Assembly (NCBI RefSeq): GCF_032051675.1
Contig: NZ_CP116968.1
Coordinates: forward strand, 3,837,001 to 3,901,000
Direction of reading: 5' to 3'
DNA length: 64,000 nt
Source: Candidatus Nitrospira neomarina
GTDB lineage: Bacteria; Nitrospirota; Nitrospiria; Nitrospirales; UBA8639
Position numbers and translations under genes: made by a program. Under the pieces are notes generated by a model that worked only from the letters and a program-made list of their open reading frames with translations, was not told where the DNA came from and ran no database searches. Shown piece after piece: positions 1-9,904 of this stretch. Positions within the stretch are counted from its first letter, which is position 1; the number at the start of each line of letters is the position of its first letter.

Positions 1-597
1 ATTCATCATTGAAAACAGCTCGAGCCTGGAGCGCCACGGCTGCTCCTTACCTTCCTTGTATTGTTTGGCAATTTGATTGTAGTCCGTTGTCATGTTCACC
101 TTTGTCCGTTGATATCCGCAAAAACTGTCGTTGTCGCGGCAGTGATCGATTTCCCACATTTACAGCAGCGCTTAACTTCATGGCAATTTTACCGTCTCGT
201 TTTCGATATGTCATGGCATCACTTGAGGTCTTTACCAATGAACGGTGACAGCGACTTCATACGAAAATATCCACAAAAATTGTTATTCTGATTGAAACGA
301 GCAACACTCATTTCGGATACTGGTTGAGTGCGTTCACAACCTGTGAGAGTGGGAGGAGGTTTAATCTGGGAGCAGTCATCAAGGTCTCCGGATTTTTACA
401 GACCGGTCCGGCTTGAGGGCCAATAATCATAATTTCACATTCTTTTTTGGCTTTTCAAATATTGTTGGTTATTCCCATCTTTCCGAATTGAGCAATGAGT
501 GTGGCGGGTCTGTTGTCGAAGAGTGACTGCGTCGTCCGTCCTGAAAAAGTTTGGTGATATCGCTTCCTTTTTTTACTAAGAAAAATGCATCTGTCAT
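1..597. other. No supported gene
   Basis: Several short overlapping reading frames exist on both strands, but none has a convincing ribosome binding site, domain or signal peptide. This is probably flanking DNA of the decayed multicopper oxidase gene that ends at 598. Confidence 0.5.
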
Positions 598-988
598 TCA
601 TGAGGACAAAATTTCAACCAATTGCATCATGCCTCGATCCTCATGGACCAGATTGTGGCAATGAAAGACATACTTGCCGGTAAACACCTCGTATCGCGTA
701 CGCATAGTTTCTGTCGCAGGCGGATTGGTTCTAACAAGGATAGTGTCCCGCCAGAGCGGATCTACGGGTTTTCCCATTTATTGTGATCACTTGGAATGGA
801 TTGACATGTATGTGAAACGGATGGTTACCGTTCTTCGATGATAATGTCCACTCCTGGACCCCATGCAGTTTCATCGTCCAATCCACACGGGTGTGATCGA
901 ACTCTTTTCCATCAATCATGAGGTCGAGTTAATGGGGATTCTTTCGGGGGCTTTTTTTGTCAGGCAATCTTCCATGGTCTGAAGCCAT
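598..988 (-). pseudogene. Multicopper oxidase, C-terminal remnant
   Basis: Only the last cupredoxin domain of a multicopper oxidase can be read. One frame (731-919) holds the copper motif HPFHIHVNPFQ. A second frame, down to the stop at 598, holds DPLWRDTILV and the type 1/type 3 copper motif HCHNLVHEDRGMM. The two frames join if one base is removed from the G run near 773-775. Upstream in the first frame are an in-frame TAA and, at 988, an ATG preceded by AAAGGAG. About 130 codons remain of a family usually near 450-500, so the N-terminal cupredoxin domains are gone. The enzyme would have oxidised a metal or phenolic substrate with O2 in the periplasm. I infer a dead gene; sequencing error alone cannot explain the missing two thirds. 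Confidence 0.8.
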
Positions 989-1180
989 GGTGTTGCTCCT
1001 TTCCAATAAATGATCAAAACTTTCGACATTCATGCCATCTGGAATAAAAAACGGAATAATTTATTGGAGACTTCAAGATACATCTGATGGATCTGCGGGA
1101 TATGGCTTTGTATACTATCGTTTTATTGATTTCCAATAAAGGTACATTTGCAGATATCTGAGTATAAGTGGAGAGAAATT

Positions 1181-2780
1181 ATGTCAGCCCAATATGATGC
1201 CGTTGTGATTGGGAGTGGTCACAACGGACTGACATGTGCCTGTTATCTTGCGAAAGCCGGCCTCAAGGTCCTCGTACTAGAGCAGTATCATTCGATCGGT
1301 GGTATGACCAATACGGAAGAGCTGACCCTACCCGGCTTTATGTCTGACACGCATGCGATTTGTCTTCAGGTCGCGAACTTTTCGCCGGCCCTCCATGAGC
1401 TGCAGTTAGCCCGATACGGTTTCGAGCTGATCTATTCCGATCCTTGCCTTACTCACGTCTTTCCAGATGGCCGCTCGATCTCCGTGCGTCGGAACCTGGA
1501 TGAAACGTGTCACAGTATCGCTCAATTCTCAGAAAGGGATTCTATAACGTGGCGCAGGCTATACGAACGATTTCTTGACGTGAAGGAGCAGATTGTCCGT
1601 TCAATCAATAGTCCACCACCGACTTTTTCTGACCAAGCGGCGGTCTTGCAGCGTTTGCCTGGTGGTCTCGACGAATACCGCTTTCAACTGCAAACATTCC
1701 GATCATGGTGCGACGGGATGTTTGAAGCGGAAGAAACCAAAGTTCTCTTCGGTTCCTGGGATTTGCATGTGGGTGCTTCTCCGGATGACGTGGGGGGGGG
1801 CGAGCTTAGCCTGGCTTTTTTCTATGGTCATCCAGCACTTTGGGAATAATGTGGTAAAGGGGGGTATGCGCCATCTTCCTCTCGCACTGGCCGGATATCT
1901 CGAAGCTCATAACGGGGAGATCAGGACAGGTGCTCGAGTTAATAACATCGTGGTTGAGAATAGAAAGGCGATTGCGGTACGGCTTGTCGATGGTGAAGAG
2001 ATTCGGGTAGACCAATTGATTGCTTCAAACGTCGACCCCCAGCACCTCGTGCTGGACCTGCTTGGGGAAGATCAGGTAGGGATAAACCTTGCCAATAAGA
2101 TGCGTCAGTATGAATTAGGAGAATCCGTGATGGTTATGTATCTGGCGCTTGACAGCCCCGTCGAGTACAAGGCGGGACCGCTTGCCGGGAAGTCGGTTTA
2201 TGTGCATCCCACCCCAGCATCCCTGAACTATTTTTCCCGTCTTTTTTATGAAGTCCGTCGTGGTTGGTTGCCATCAGAACCATTTTTTCTCATGTGCAAC
2301 GACTCCGTCGGAGATCCGACTCGTGTGCCTTCCGGAAAAGGATTAATGAAACTCGTTGTGCAACCGGTTCCGTATATCATCAAGGGTGATGCCACAGGGA
2401 AGATTGCAAGTAGGATTTGGAATGAAGCCAAAGAACCCTTTGCCGATTTTATCATCGATTGCATTACTCAGGATTATATTCCTAATCTCCGAGGAAGGAT
2501 TTTGAAAAGAGTTGTCCATAGTCCCCAGGATCTCGAAGAATTAATGCCGAGTGCCCCTCGGGGGACGATTACCCATGGTGCCTTTGTCCCCTATCAGACG
2601 GGGTCCATGCGTCCGATACCGGAGTTGGGGAACTATCGATCTCCTATCTCGAACGTGTATCTTTGCGGATCGGGCAGCCATCCGGGCGCCGGAGTCACGA
2701 TGGCGCCTGGACGTAATGCAGCCCAAAGCATTTATCAAGATCTCAACCTGGATTTCGCCAACACTTTTTCCAGGTCATGA
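1181..2780 (+). pseudogene. FAD-dependent oxidoreductase (phytoene desaturase / PYROXD2 type), frameshifted
   Basis: Start chosen at 1181 (MSAQYDAVVIGSG) because GGAGAGAAATT lies directly upstream; a longer frame begins at 1148. The N-terminal half carries the dinucleotide-binding motif VVIGSGHNGLTCACYLAKAG followed by VLVLEQ. It runs to a stop at 1849. The rest continues in another frame to 2780 and ends with the FAD-binding signature LCGSGSHPGAGVTMAPGRN. Removing one T from the T6 run at about 1817-1822 restores a continuous protein of about 532 residues reading ELSLAFSMVIQHFGN across the join. The family includes carotenoid desaturases and the poorly understood PYROXD2 flavoproteins; the substrate here is unknown. 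A single homopolymer change may be a real mutation or a sequencing error. The gene diverges from the multicopper oxidase remnant. Confidence 0.85.
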
Positions 2781-2938
2781 ACCTATTATTTTATTCCTCA
2801 GAAACTCGAGTTAGGTATTTTTAAAAATCCTGGCTCTCCCCAAGATTTATGGGATGGTTGTAATTAGCCAATCTCTGGTGACAGACGGATCGTGACACGC
2901 AAGGATATATCGAGATCAGTTTCTCCGCATGACGTTCG

Positions 2939-3934
2939 TCATGGTTGGTTGGCCAAATCCCTGATGACATGTTGCAGCCCTGTGACCACACGTGCGAGGT
3001 GGTCGAAGTGAATGTGATCTGGTGTATCGTTCGAGGTGTGGTAATTCGGATCCCTAAACAGAGCGGTATCCGTGACCATGAGGGCGGGGAATCCTTCCTG
3101 CCAGAAGGCCCAATGATCCGACCAGCCCACTCCGGGCAACCACTCAAATAATGCGGCCCCTTCTGAGGGAAACTGAGTGTGCTGCCGAAAGGATCCTACC
3201 GCCTGCTGCACCCAATTCCTGTTCGCAAGGTTACTCACAAAACCGATAAAATTTCCCTTTGACGGGTAAATGAGACTGAGGGGCGGTGGGTATCGTTGGG
3301 TGTTCGGTGCCTCAGTATAGTAGCCAATGGTTTCAAGGCTGAGCATGAGAATTATGCGTTCATTCTGCTGGCGACTGCGCTGGGCATATACGCGGCTTCC
3401 CATGTTTGGGGTTTGAAAAAAAGGGGGTTCTTCGTTGGCGAAGGCCACAAATCTGAGGGTGCGAGAAACAGGTGATTGGGCGAACTGCCGGGCCAGGGCC
3501 AACATTGCCGCGATCCCGGTCCCGTTATCATTCGCGCCGGGACTTCCTTTAACGGAATCATAGTGTGCGCCAATGACCAGGATGTCTTCCCGGCGATCCG
3601 TCCCGCGTACCTCCGCTTCGATGTTTTCACAGACTTTTCCGGAAACGTCGAATGTTTGGCGAAGGACCTCATATCCCGCCGATTTAAATTCAGCGCGAAT
3701 GTATTCGGCCGCGAGCAGGAGTTCATCGTAGTGAAAGAGATTGCGTTCGCCGATTTGTCTGCTCAGCGTGTGGACATGGGTATGGAGTTTTTGCTCCAGG
3801 TCATGTATTTCGTCGGTCGCTAATGGCAAGGCTCCTTGATAACTGCTCCCCGGCATCCAAATCATTCCGTACCATCCTCCTGCACACACAACGACCAACG
3901 TTCCTGCCAAGAGGACCCACCGTGAAGTGTTCAC
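2939..3934 (-). CDS. M28-family zinc metallopeptidase, membrane-anchored or secreted
   Basis: This 331-residue protein has an N-terminal hydrophobic segment (about residues 6-26), so the catalytic domain should lie outside the cytoplasm. It follows the M28 aminopeptidase plan with two co-catalytic zinc sites: His124 and Asp126 in GAHYDS, bridging Asp136 in PGANDNGTG, the Glu168-Glu169 pair in FANEEPPFF, a further acidic residue, and His299 in NYHTSNDTPDHI. M28 enzymes remove N-terminal residues from peptides; the exact specificity cannot be read from the sequence. It stands alone, convergent with the FAD oxidoreductase. Glutaminyl cyclases share this fold, but the complete zinc ligands and EE pair favour a peptidase. 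Confidence 0.88.
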   Translation of the reverse strand: MNTSRWVLLAGTLVVVCAGGWYGMIWMPGSSYQGALPLATDEIHDLEQKLHTHVHTLSRQIGERNLFHYDELLLAAEYIRAEFKSAGYEVLRQTFDVSGKVCENIEAEVRGTDRREDILVIGAHYDSVKGSPGANDNGTGIAAMLALARQFAQSPVSRTLRFVAFANEEPPFFQTPNMGSRVYAQRSRQQNERIILMLSLETIGYYTEAPNTQRYPPPLSLIYPSKGNFIGFVSNLANRNWVQQAVGSFRQHTQFPSEGAALFEWLPGVGWSDHWAFWQEGFPALMVTDTALFRDPNYHTSNDTPDHIHFDHLARVVTGLQHVIRDLANQP

Positions 3935-4344
3935 CTTTCTCCTCCGACCTTGAGAATCAGGGTCGATTCATTCCTGTACGTGTATCCGCCCACAGAGGTG
4001 CGGTGTAATTCGGCATTCTGCAGGATTGTGGGATAGGCTTATGACATGAAACAGGGATCGGATCGTCATCGATTTCTAATACCCTTTGTATTTTTGGGTT
4101 TGTTTGTGCCACGGGGATGGCCGTATACGCTTGGGGTGAGCTCAAAGAAGATATGAGGTGATGCAGAAACATCAGATTCAGCAATGTTTTAAGATTCCGT
4201 CGCGGCATCCATCGGATTGCATCAGGCACCAAAACATATGATTCATATAAACGGGGACAATCGACTTCCTCACGTTTGCCATCTGGTGGGCCGTGAAGGT
4301 AATCCCTACATTCAATCGGGAGAGAATCAGCCCCAAAACCGGTC
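3935..4344. other. Intergenic; one weak small ORF
   Basis: The only candidate is a minus-strand frame (3957-4205) whose first 25 residues resemble a signal peptide. It has no good ribosome binding site and no recognisable mature domain, so it is not called as a gene. No terminator-like hairpin was found. Confidence 0.4.
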
Positions 4345-5355
4345 TCATTTGATGCCTACCACCATGGAATCCGCTCCGATTAAATGCTCCACGCGGGTTT
4401 CGCGAAATCCGGCTTCCCGCAGCCACCCGGTGCAATCCGCGCCGGTATAGTCAAACCCCCCTGGTAACTCGATCAACATATTCAAACTCATCATGAGACC
4501 GAAGGCGTTTGAGCGTCGCTCATCATCGATCAACGACTCGAAGATAATCAGGGCGCCGCTTGGGGGCAAGGCGTCATAAGCTTTAGCGATCAACATTTTC
4601 TTTTCTTCCAAATTCCAGTCGTGGAGAATATGGCCCATTGAGAGCACTTCGGCTTTTGGAAGGGGGTCCGAGAAGAAATTTCCCGGATAAAAATTCAATC
4701 GGGAGGACAGTCCGAAGGAGTGGACGTATTCCTTAAAAATCGGACCCGTGACGGGTAAATCAAACCCACCGCCGGTGATATGTTCATGCGCCAATCCCAC
4801 CTGCACCGCTAATCCCCCTTGAGCGGATCCGACATCAATAAAGGTGTGGTATTGTTTCCAGGGAAATTGAGAGGCGATTTTTCTGCTGGCTCCCATGCTC
4901 AACCCTGTCATGGAACTTAAAAACTCTTTCAGGCGCCGAGGATCGCTGTACAATTCTTCAAAGAAATTTTTGCCTTCTTTAACTTCATTCTGCGGTAGCC
5001 CGGTCCGTAATCCCTCGGTCAGGTTTCCCCAAAATCGGTAAAGACGGAAATTGACCATTTCCAGCCACCCTCCCAAGTAGGTGGGTTTGGCTTTATCTAA
5101 AAACAGATCGGTCTCGGATGTATTGGCATAGTGTCCATTCCGCCGATCCAACATGCCCAGTGCGACAAGCGCATCAAAAAAATCCCGCGCGCTGCGAGGA
5201 TGAAGCCCCAGACGTGCCTGCAGGGCCTGAGCGTCAAGCGGCTGTTTGGCCAACTCAGAGAAGACGCCGAGTTCTACGGCGCTCAATAGTGTCTTAGAGC
5301 CCCAGAAGGCCATTCCCAATTGCATGATTCGATCCGGCGTTACTTCCTCTGCCAT
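4345..5355 (-). CDS. Class I SAM-dependent O-methyltransferase, winged-helix dimerisation type
   Basis: The 336-residue product has the layout of the CrtF / acetylserotonin O-methyltransferase family. An N-terminal winged-helix dimerisation domain (about residues 10-85, [16 protein letters not shown]) precedes a Rossmann methyltransferase domain with the SAM-binding loop [15 protein letters not shown] (about 170-185). A later [12 protein letters not shown] segment matches the family's catalytic His-Asp region. Such enzymes methylate hydroxyl groups on small aromatic or isoprenoid molecules. The start has AAAAGGAAA upstream. It lies 80 bases downstream of another methyltransferase on the same strand, and a carotenoid-desaturase-like flavoprotein lies about 1.6 kb away, which faintly suggests isoprenoid or pigment modification (inference). 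Confidence 0.85.
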   Translation of the reverse strand: MAEEVTPDRIMQLGMAFWGSKTLLSAVELGVFSELAKQPLDAQALQARLGLHPRSARDFFDALVALGMLDRRNGHYANTSETDLFLDKAKPTYLGGWLEMVNFRLYRFWGNLTEGLRTGLPQNEVKEGKNFFEELYSDPRRLKEFLSSMTGLSMGASRKIASQFPWKQYHTFIDVGSAQGGLAVQVGLAHEHITGGGFDLPVTGPIFKEYVHSFGLSSRLNFYPGNFFSDPLPKAEVLSMGHILHDWNLEEKKMLIAKAYDALPPSGALIIFESLIDDERRSNAFGLMMSLNMLIELPGGFDYTGADCTGWLREAGFRETRVEHLIGADSMVVGIK

Positions 5356-5435
5356 TTCCCAGTTTCCTTTTCTTCTATAAGAGCCGTGTTAAAAATTAAT
5401 CGTGCTAGTTGAATTCGGTTTGGGCCCCCGGATGC

Positions 5436-6263
5436 TTATGGTTTTGGCAACCAACCAGCCATGACACAGCGTTGTGCGAAAAGCGGCACGAAGCTTTGGG
5501 TGTCGAGGGAAATCGTATTCATGAATTGGTCTGCCAGTGTTTGATCGGCGAAGCATTCATAGACATCGTCTAAGAATCCCCCGCGGAGCAACGGATGAAA
5601 CAGAAACTCTTGGCCTGGACCGGTGTGCACTTCCAGGGGATATTCTGTCACGTCAATGTTGGTCAATCCGCATGCTCCCAGCCATGTTCGGGCATCCACC
5701 GCCGAAGGCCGTTCGGCGAGATAGTCCGCAAATGCTTCTCGTTCTTTCGTGAGCCCTCGTTGGGCCATTTCCCGATCCACGCGTTTCCATAAGGAATCAA
5801 ACGTTCCCAGGGAGGGGAATGTGAGAACCAATTGTCCTCCAGGCTTGAGAAGCCGAGTCAATTGCTGGAGGGCTTCAAGTCGGTGAGGCCGAAAAAACAT
5901 AAAGGACAGATTTCCCGTGATGCGATCAAATTGGCCGAGATCGGGTGGCAACATTCGGACATCCCCAAGCCGAAATTCCAGCCAGGGAAAATATGGTCCC
6001 TGAACGGCGCGGGCACGAATGAGTTGGGCGTGATTGACATCCATTCCAATGACATGGCCACCTGGTCCAACATGATGAGCGAGATAAAAGGCAGGAATCC
6101 CATCTCCACAGGCCACATCCAGTATCGTTGCGCCTTCAGAGAGATCCAAGTGGGTCAACAGGCTTTCGGCAAATGGTCTCGACCAGGGATCTTTTTTCGG
6201 CAGTTCACACAACCATGCCGGCGGGTTCTTCAACGAAGATGAATGGGAAGGAGTGGGCATCAT
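5436..6263 (-). CDS. Class I SAM-dependent methyltransferase
   Basis: A soluble 275-residue protein with a methyltransferase core. Motif I is ATILDVACGDGIPAFYLA (about residues 44-61), followed by the acidic loop VIGMDVN, the post-motif segment FRLGDVRMLP, and motif III LKPGGQLVLTFP. This is the Methyltransf_11/25 type. The substrate is unknown; nothing in the sequence separates quinone, lipid or small-molecule targets. It is transcribed ahead of the O-methyltransferase with 80 bases between them and probably forms a two-gene unit. The start codon is the first of two adjacent ATGs, behind AGGGATTC. Confidence 0.85.
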   Translation of the reverse strand: MMPTPSHSSSLKNPPAWLCELPKKDPWSRPFAESLLTHLDLSEGATILDVACGDGIPAFYLAHHVGPGGHVIGMDVNHAQLIRARAVQGPYFPWLEFRLGDVRMLPPDLGQFDRITGNLSFMFFRPHRLEALQQLTRLLKPGGQLVLTFPSLGTFDSLWKRVDREMAQRGLTKEREAFADYLAERPSAVDARTWLGACGLTNIDVTEYPLEVHTGPGQEFLFHPLLRGGFLDDVYECFADQTLADQFMNTISLDTQSFVPLFAQRCVMAGWLPKP

Positions 6264-6884
6264 GAATCCCTGCGGCTGAGCATCAGCGAAACCCTAGCAT
6301 GTCGGGGGCGTCTTACACGAGTGCCCTTGCATCCCCCCACTTTCTCAAAAGGACTGTTGCCCGGAAACTCATGCATGGAGAGCCATTACAACACTTTTCA
6401 ATCTGCCCGACAGGCCTATCAATCGGTCAGAAGAAAGTTTCCGATCATGCGCCCAGATTCGCTTTTGATATGGGCCGTTCTCAAATGAGCGGCGTTGACG
6501 GGAGAGAGTGATTCCGTCGATGTGGATTGAATTTTGCCCGCATCTACCCTAGCGGGCAATCCGGGTGAGTAATCTGTGTTGTGCACTCATATCCTCGGTC
6601 TGAGACAGAGAAGGGGGTGAGCATGAATTTCCAAGAAAACCTGGTACTTTTTCGTGTGAGGGCGTTGAGATCTACTGGTTCCGTGGCGTAAAGCATCCCC
6701 CACATATTTGGAATCTACTGGATTGACGGAATGGCTTCTGCCTGCACACGCAGATCTCGTTCTTTGGGCTCTGAGCTGGGACGATCCACATCTTCCAGGG
6801 ATTCAGGGGCTGAGAGGAGAAGTGATCGAGTTATTACAACGACTTCCAATTCATGCTCCCCTATTGAGAGAACGGGAGACCGGT
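6264..6884. other. Intergenic, possible decayed plus-strand gene fragment
   Basis: Two plus-strand frames look protein-like and meet at about 6718-6724. The first, about 6612-6722, contains FSCEGVEIYWFRGVKHPP. The second starts at a TTG at 6708 with LTEWLLPAHADLVLW and overruns the 3' end of the phosphatase gene. Together they could be a broken small gene. I recognise no family, so it is not called. Confidence 0.3.
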
Positions 6885-8189
6885 TTAATTTTCTTCAAGG
6901 ATGACTTGATGAAGCAAGGTCTTGTTGGCATCAAACCACTCTATGTGGACCGACGGCTTCAAGCCATTAGGATCAACGGTGATTTTCCCAAAATTTCGTG
7001 AGGCATCGTTAAAGTACTCAAATCGTGGCTCTCGATTGGAAATCTTGTAATTCATTTGGGCGGCCAGCGGACCGAAAATAAATTCTTTGCGATCCGTCAA
7101 CCCAGGCATCCGGCTGACCGCTCCAAGATGCACATCTCCGGCAAGAAACAGCACGCCTGTGATGCCCATTTTGTCTATAAAACCCAAGATCTCATCTCGC
7201 TCATCAGGATACTCTCCCCATTTGTCGACCCGAGGATCGGAAAAGGGGACGGAGGAGATAATAAATTTGAATCTTGCGGAAGAGGACTCGAGCTGGGTCA
7301 ACAGCCATTGTTTTTGATCAGCTCCCAACATTGTGTTGGTTCTTGGGTTTCGATATTGGCGGGTATCCAAGAGAAAGAGTTCCACAGCTTTTCCCCAGCG
7401 AAAGGTCCGGTAGAGACGGGTGGGATCCGGCGTGTATTGGCGAATGGGCCAGTAGGTAAAAAAGGCCTGGCGACCAATAGGCATCAGTGGATTCGTTGAG
7501 GTGAAGTCACTGTCCACCTCGTGATCGTCCCACATGGCATAAACACTTGTTTCGGCGATAAGCCGTCGGACAAATCCGTCACGGTTTTCTCGATACTTGT
7601 GCCAATAGCCTGATAATTCTCGGGCAGGCGTGTCTTTGTCAGCGTAAATGGTGTCTCCCAAAAAGACAAAAAAGTCTGGACTCATCATGCGCATGGTTTC
7701 CATAATTGAAAAGGGTTGAAAACTATGGCGCGTATCACCTCCAACCACAAAGGTCACGGTCGTCACGTCATCTTCAAGTGGAGCTGTGATGAATTGACAC
7801 GGTCGTCCGGGATCATTACCCGGCACCAGGCTCCGATACCAATACCGTGTTTTCGGGGTCAAACCTGCCAGGGGAATGTGGGCGGTGAAATCGGTTTTCG
7901 GAGATGTTGAGACCATTATGGTTTCGTAAAAGGTGGACCACTGTGGGTCGGTGGAGTATTGAATTTTCAGTGTTTGGGCGCCAGTGGTTTGCAACCACAC
8001 GATGGCTTCATGCGGCGTCACATCTCCCACGGCGCAATTAAACTCGCTGCCCCTCTGTTCTGCACTATCCGGCGATTCTATGGAGGCGCACCCTCCCAAC
8101 ACTCCACAAAAGCAGATGAGCAATACCCATTCTTTCATGTCGGCCGGAGCAAGCCTCCAATCCGTAACCGAGCGTGATGCCGTTTTCAT
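6885..8189 (-). CDS. PhoD-like alkaline phosphatase/phosphodiesterase, lipoprotein
   Basis: The chosen start at 8189 (MKTASRS) has AAAGGA ten bases upstream; 8201 is also in frame. A signal peptide ends in the lipobox VLGGC, so the protein is predicted to be lipid-anchored outside the inner membrane. An N-terminal fibronectin-like domain is followed by the metallophosphatase core. Metal-binding segments are VGGDTRH, FLGDTIYADKD, MWDDHEVDSDF and LAGDVHLGAV, which supply the Asp and His ligands for the Ca/Fe centre of PhoD enzymes. PhoD proteins hydrolyse phosphomono- and diesters and are usually induced by phosphate starvation; no Pho box was verified here. The gene is divergent from a small exported protein across a region carrying a long inverted repeat. 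Confidence 0.88.
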   Translation of the reverse strand: MKTASRSVTDWRLAPADMKEWVLLICFCGVLGGCASIESPDSAEQRGSEFNCAVGDVTPHEAIVWLQTTGAQTLKIQYSTDPQWSTFYETIMVSTSPKTDFTAHIPLAGLTPKTRYWYRSLVPGNDPGRPCQFITAPLEDDVTTVTFVVGGDTRHSFQPFSIMETMRMMSPDFFVFLGDTIYADKDTPARELSGYWHKYRENRDGFVRRLIAETSVYAMWDDHEVDSDFTSTNPLMPIGRQAFFTYWPIRQYTPDPTRLYRTFRWGKAVELFLLDTRQYRNPRTNTMLGADQKQWLLTQLESSSARFKFIISSVPFSDPRVDKWGEYPDERDEILGFIDKMGITGVLFLAGDVHLGAVSRMPGLTDRKEFIFGPLAAQMNYKISNREPRFEYFNDASRNFGKITVDPNGLKPSVHIEWFDANKTLLHQVILEEN

Positions 8190-8290
8190 CGTATGGTCCA
8201 TCCTTTTTAATACTTACAGCCGGGAGAAATCCTCTGGTGCTTAAAATAGATAAGGTTGGAAGAGGATGAAGCCCACTTGGCATAATTTCC

Positions 8291-8340
8291 TCGAACCCGG
8301 TAGCGCGCGGGTACTTCGAATAAGATTTAACCGGGTTCGA
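8291..8340. promoter_or_regulatory. 11-bp perfect inverted repeat between divergent genes
   Basis: TCGAACCCGGT at 8291-8301 is the exact reverse complement of ACCGGGTTCGA at 8330-8340, with 28 bases between. It sits between the divergent PhoD-like phosphatase gene and the small exported protein gene. It could be a paired operator or the stem of a structured leader. No T tract follows, so a terminator is unlikely. The second arm resembles a tRNA T-arm, but no tRNA can be folded around it. Confidence 0.5.
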
Positions 8341-8401
8341 TCCTTCACCAAAATTTGCACCTTTGCTCTTGCAAAGAATACAATTTTTCTAGTGTCCCTG
8401 A

Positions 8402-8992
8402 ATGACGAGGATAAGAGCAACATTTATGACGCCATTTCCCTTTCTCTGTATTGCATTGCTTGGGGTTTTTCATCTCACTTCCCGCGAGGAGGCTGTCTTC
8501 CCTTATCAAGCTGATCACCAACCTTCCTTCCGGATTCAGTCTGTGGCCATGAATACCAATCCGTTTTCGTCGATTCAACCTCGCCCAAAGCTTCCGGTCG
8601 AACCCGACGAATTCGATCCTCGGGAGATCAACGCCTACTATGATTGGCGCAACGATATGTTCTTCAGGGAATTTGACCTGACCGGCTCCGGGTCCGTTAA
8701 TTTTATGACGGCACGTCGAACTTATAAGGTTTGGCTCGACGAGTTCGGCACTCCGGTCGTCTTGACCGTTGGCGATCCGGTGTTTTTTTGGATTGATTTA
8801 AATGGAAACGGGAAGTTTGAGCAGGAGCTGGGTGAGATGTTCAAGGATTCCTATGAAGATGGGGTCACCGGCAATGAAGAGCCTTATGATAATAGCGATC
8901 TTCAAGAGCCGGCGGGCCCTGGCCCGGAATGGAACCCTCCCCCACAAGGAGGTTTTAAGCTCCCGCCCTGCGATTCACGGTTCGGGTGTTGA
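8402..8992 (+). CDS. Small exported protein with EF-hand-like calcium loops
   Basis: This 196-residue product has a basic N-terminus and a hydrophobic core (about residues 10-23), consistent with a signal peptide. An alternative start is 8426. Two acidic loops, DLTGSGSVNF and DLNGNGKFEQE, match the DxDxDG-type calcium-binding pattern, followed by an acidic stretch and a Pro-rich tail with two cysteines near the end. I do not recognise a named family; calcium binding is inferred from the loops only. The gene is divergent from the PhoD-like phosphatase, and PhoD enzymes use calcium, but a functional link is speculative. Confidence 0.7.
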   Translation: MTRIRATFMTPFPFLCIALLGVFHLTSREEAVFPYQADHQPSFRIQSVAMNTNPFSSIQPRPKLPVEPDEFDPREINAYYDWRNDMFFREFDLTGSGSVNFMTARRTYKVWLDEFGTPVVLTVGDPVFFWIDLNGNGKFEQELGEMFKDSYEDGVTGNEEPYDNSDLQEPAGPGPEWNPPPQGGFKLPPCDSRFGC

Positions 8993-9027
8993 TAATATCC
9001 CAGGAAAATTCATTCTTCAGTTGCCTT

Positions 9028-9837
9028 TCATTCATCCACGAACGCAAATTCCACCTGCAAATATCCTTGTGCATCAATGGTGACCTCCTGGCGCTGTTCA
9101 CCCAACACCGGATGCCGGACTAACAACGTATACGTTCCCGGCGGAATTTGGTCAATGGTGAACCGGCCCTTCTCATCAGAAATGGCATAATACGGGTTAT
9201 CTACCACGTACAACCAGTTCTGCATGAAGTCATGCCGATTACAAATGATCCGCACCACGACCCCGTCTTCCATTTTGTCTGAGGGAAATTCCCGGGCGAT
9301 TTCATCATGAGGTTGAAGATCCTGATTATGAACCGTGCGCAGAATTCTTCCTTTGCTATCCTTGGAAACAAAGGAGTGCAGGACATGCTTGATCGAATCC
9401 TGGTTCTGAAACCGCACGGCTTCATTAGCTGCGATCACACCCGTGAAAGGACCAAAATTGCAATCGTGGGTCTTGACCTGAAGTCCGAGGGAGTCCCCTC
9501 CCAGGTATCGAAATTCACCCGTTCCAGGTAAATTCCCCGTGAAGGTTTTTGAAGAAAATGGTTTTCCCGTATTGATGCCTTCAAGCACGACCACCGCACC
9601 AGCCAAGAATCCATCCCGAGCTTCAACTTTCATGAGGCTTCGTTCCTGACCACAAATCTCTGGATTTTTTTCTACTTTAAAGTGTAAGGGCTCTGGGGGG
9701 GAGCCTAGGAAAGAAACCCTTCCATGGATGGATCCACCAGTTTGAACATTCCCCACTTCATACGCATGGGACGCACCGGGGTCCATGACCAGGAATAGAC
9801 TAGCCAGTAATATCCACAAGGCATTGCTATTATTCAT
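9028..9837 (-). CDS. Exported protein with beta-sandwich / cupredoxin-like region and carboxypeptidase-regulatory-like domain
   Basis: Start at 9837 with AAGGAG upstream. A signal peptide (about residues 1-25, cleavage after SHA) is followed by IHGRVSF, a carboxypeptidase-regulatory-like beta-sandwich start. A central region contains ANEAVRFQNQDSIKHVLHSF and later IICNRHDFMQNW, giving His, Cys, His and Met residues arranged as in cupredoxin-like proteins. The last 60 residues form a second regulatory-like sandwich (GRFTIDQIPPGTYTLLVRHP). It is predicted to be periplasmic. It is probably co-transcribed downstream of an outer-membrane barrel gene (67-base gap). Copper binding is possible but unproven, since ligand spacing differs from classic plastocyanins. 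Confidence 0.75.
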   Translation of the reverse strand: MNNSNALWILLASLFLVMDPGASHAYEVGNVQTGGSIHGRVSFLGSPPEPLHFKVEKNPEICGQERSLMKVEARDGFLAGAVVVLEGINTGKPFSSKTFTGNLPGTGEFRYLGGDSLGLQVKTHDCNFGPFTGVIAANEAVRFQNQDSIKHVLHSFVSKDSKGRILRTVHNQDLQPHDEIAREFPSDKMEDGVVVRIICNRHDFMQNWLYVVDNPYYAISDEKGRFTIDQIPPGTYTLLVRHPVLGEQRQEVTIDAQGYLQVEFAFVDE

Positions 9838-9904
9838 GATCCATCTCCTTTTTTGCTTTTTCTAGACTCTCCGGAATTTGAGCCATCTCTACCCAATCTT
9901 TTTT

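Noticed and set aside
8325-8345. T-arm-like sequence GGGTTCGATCC suggesting a tRNA
   Set aside because: The same bases form one arm of an inverted repeat, and no tRNA cloverleaf can be built.
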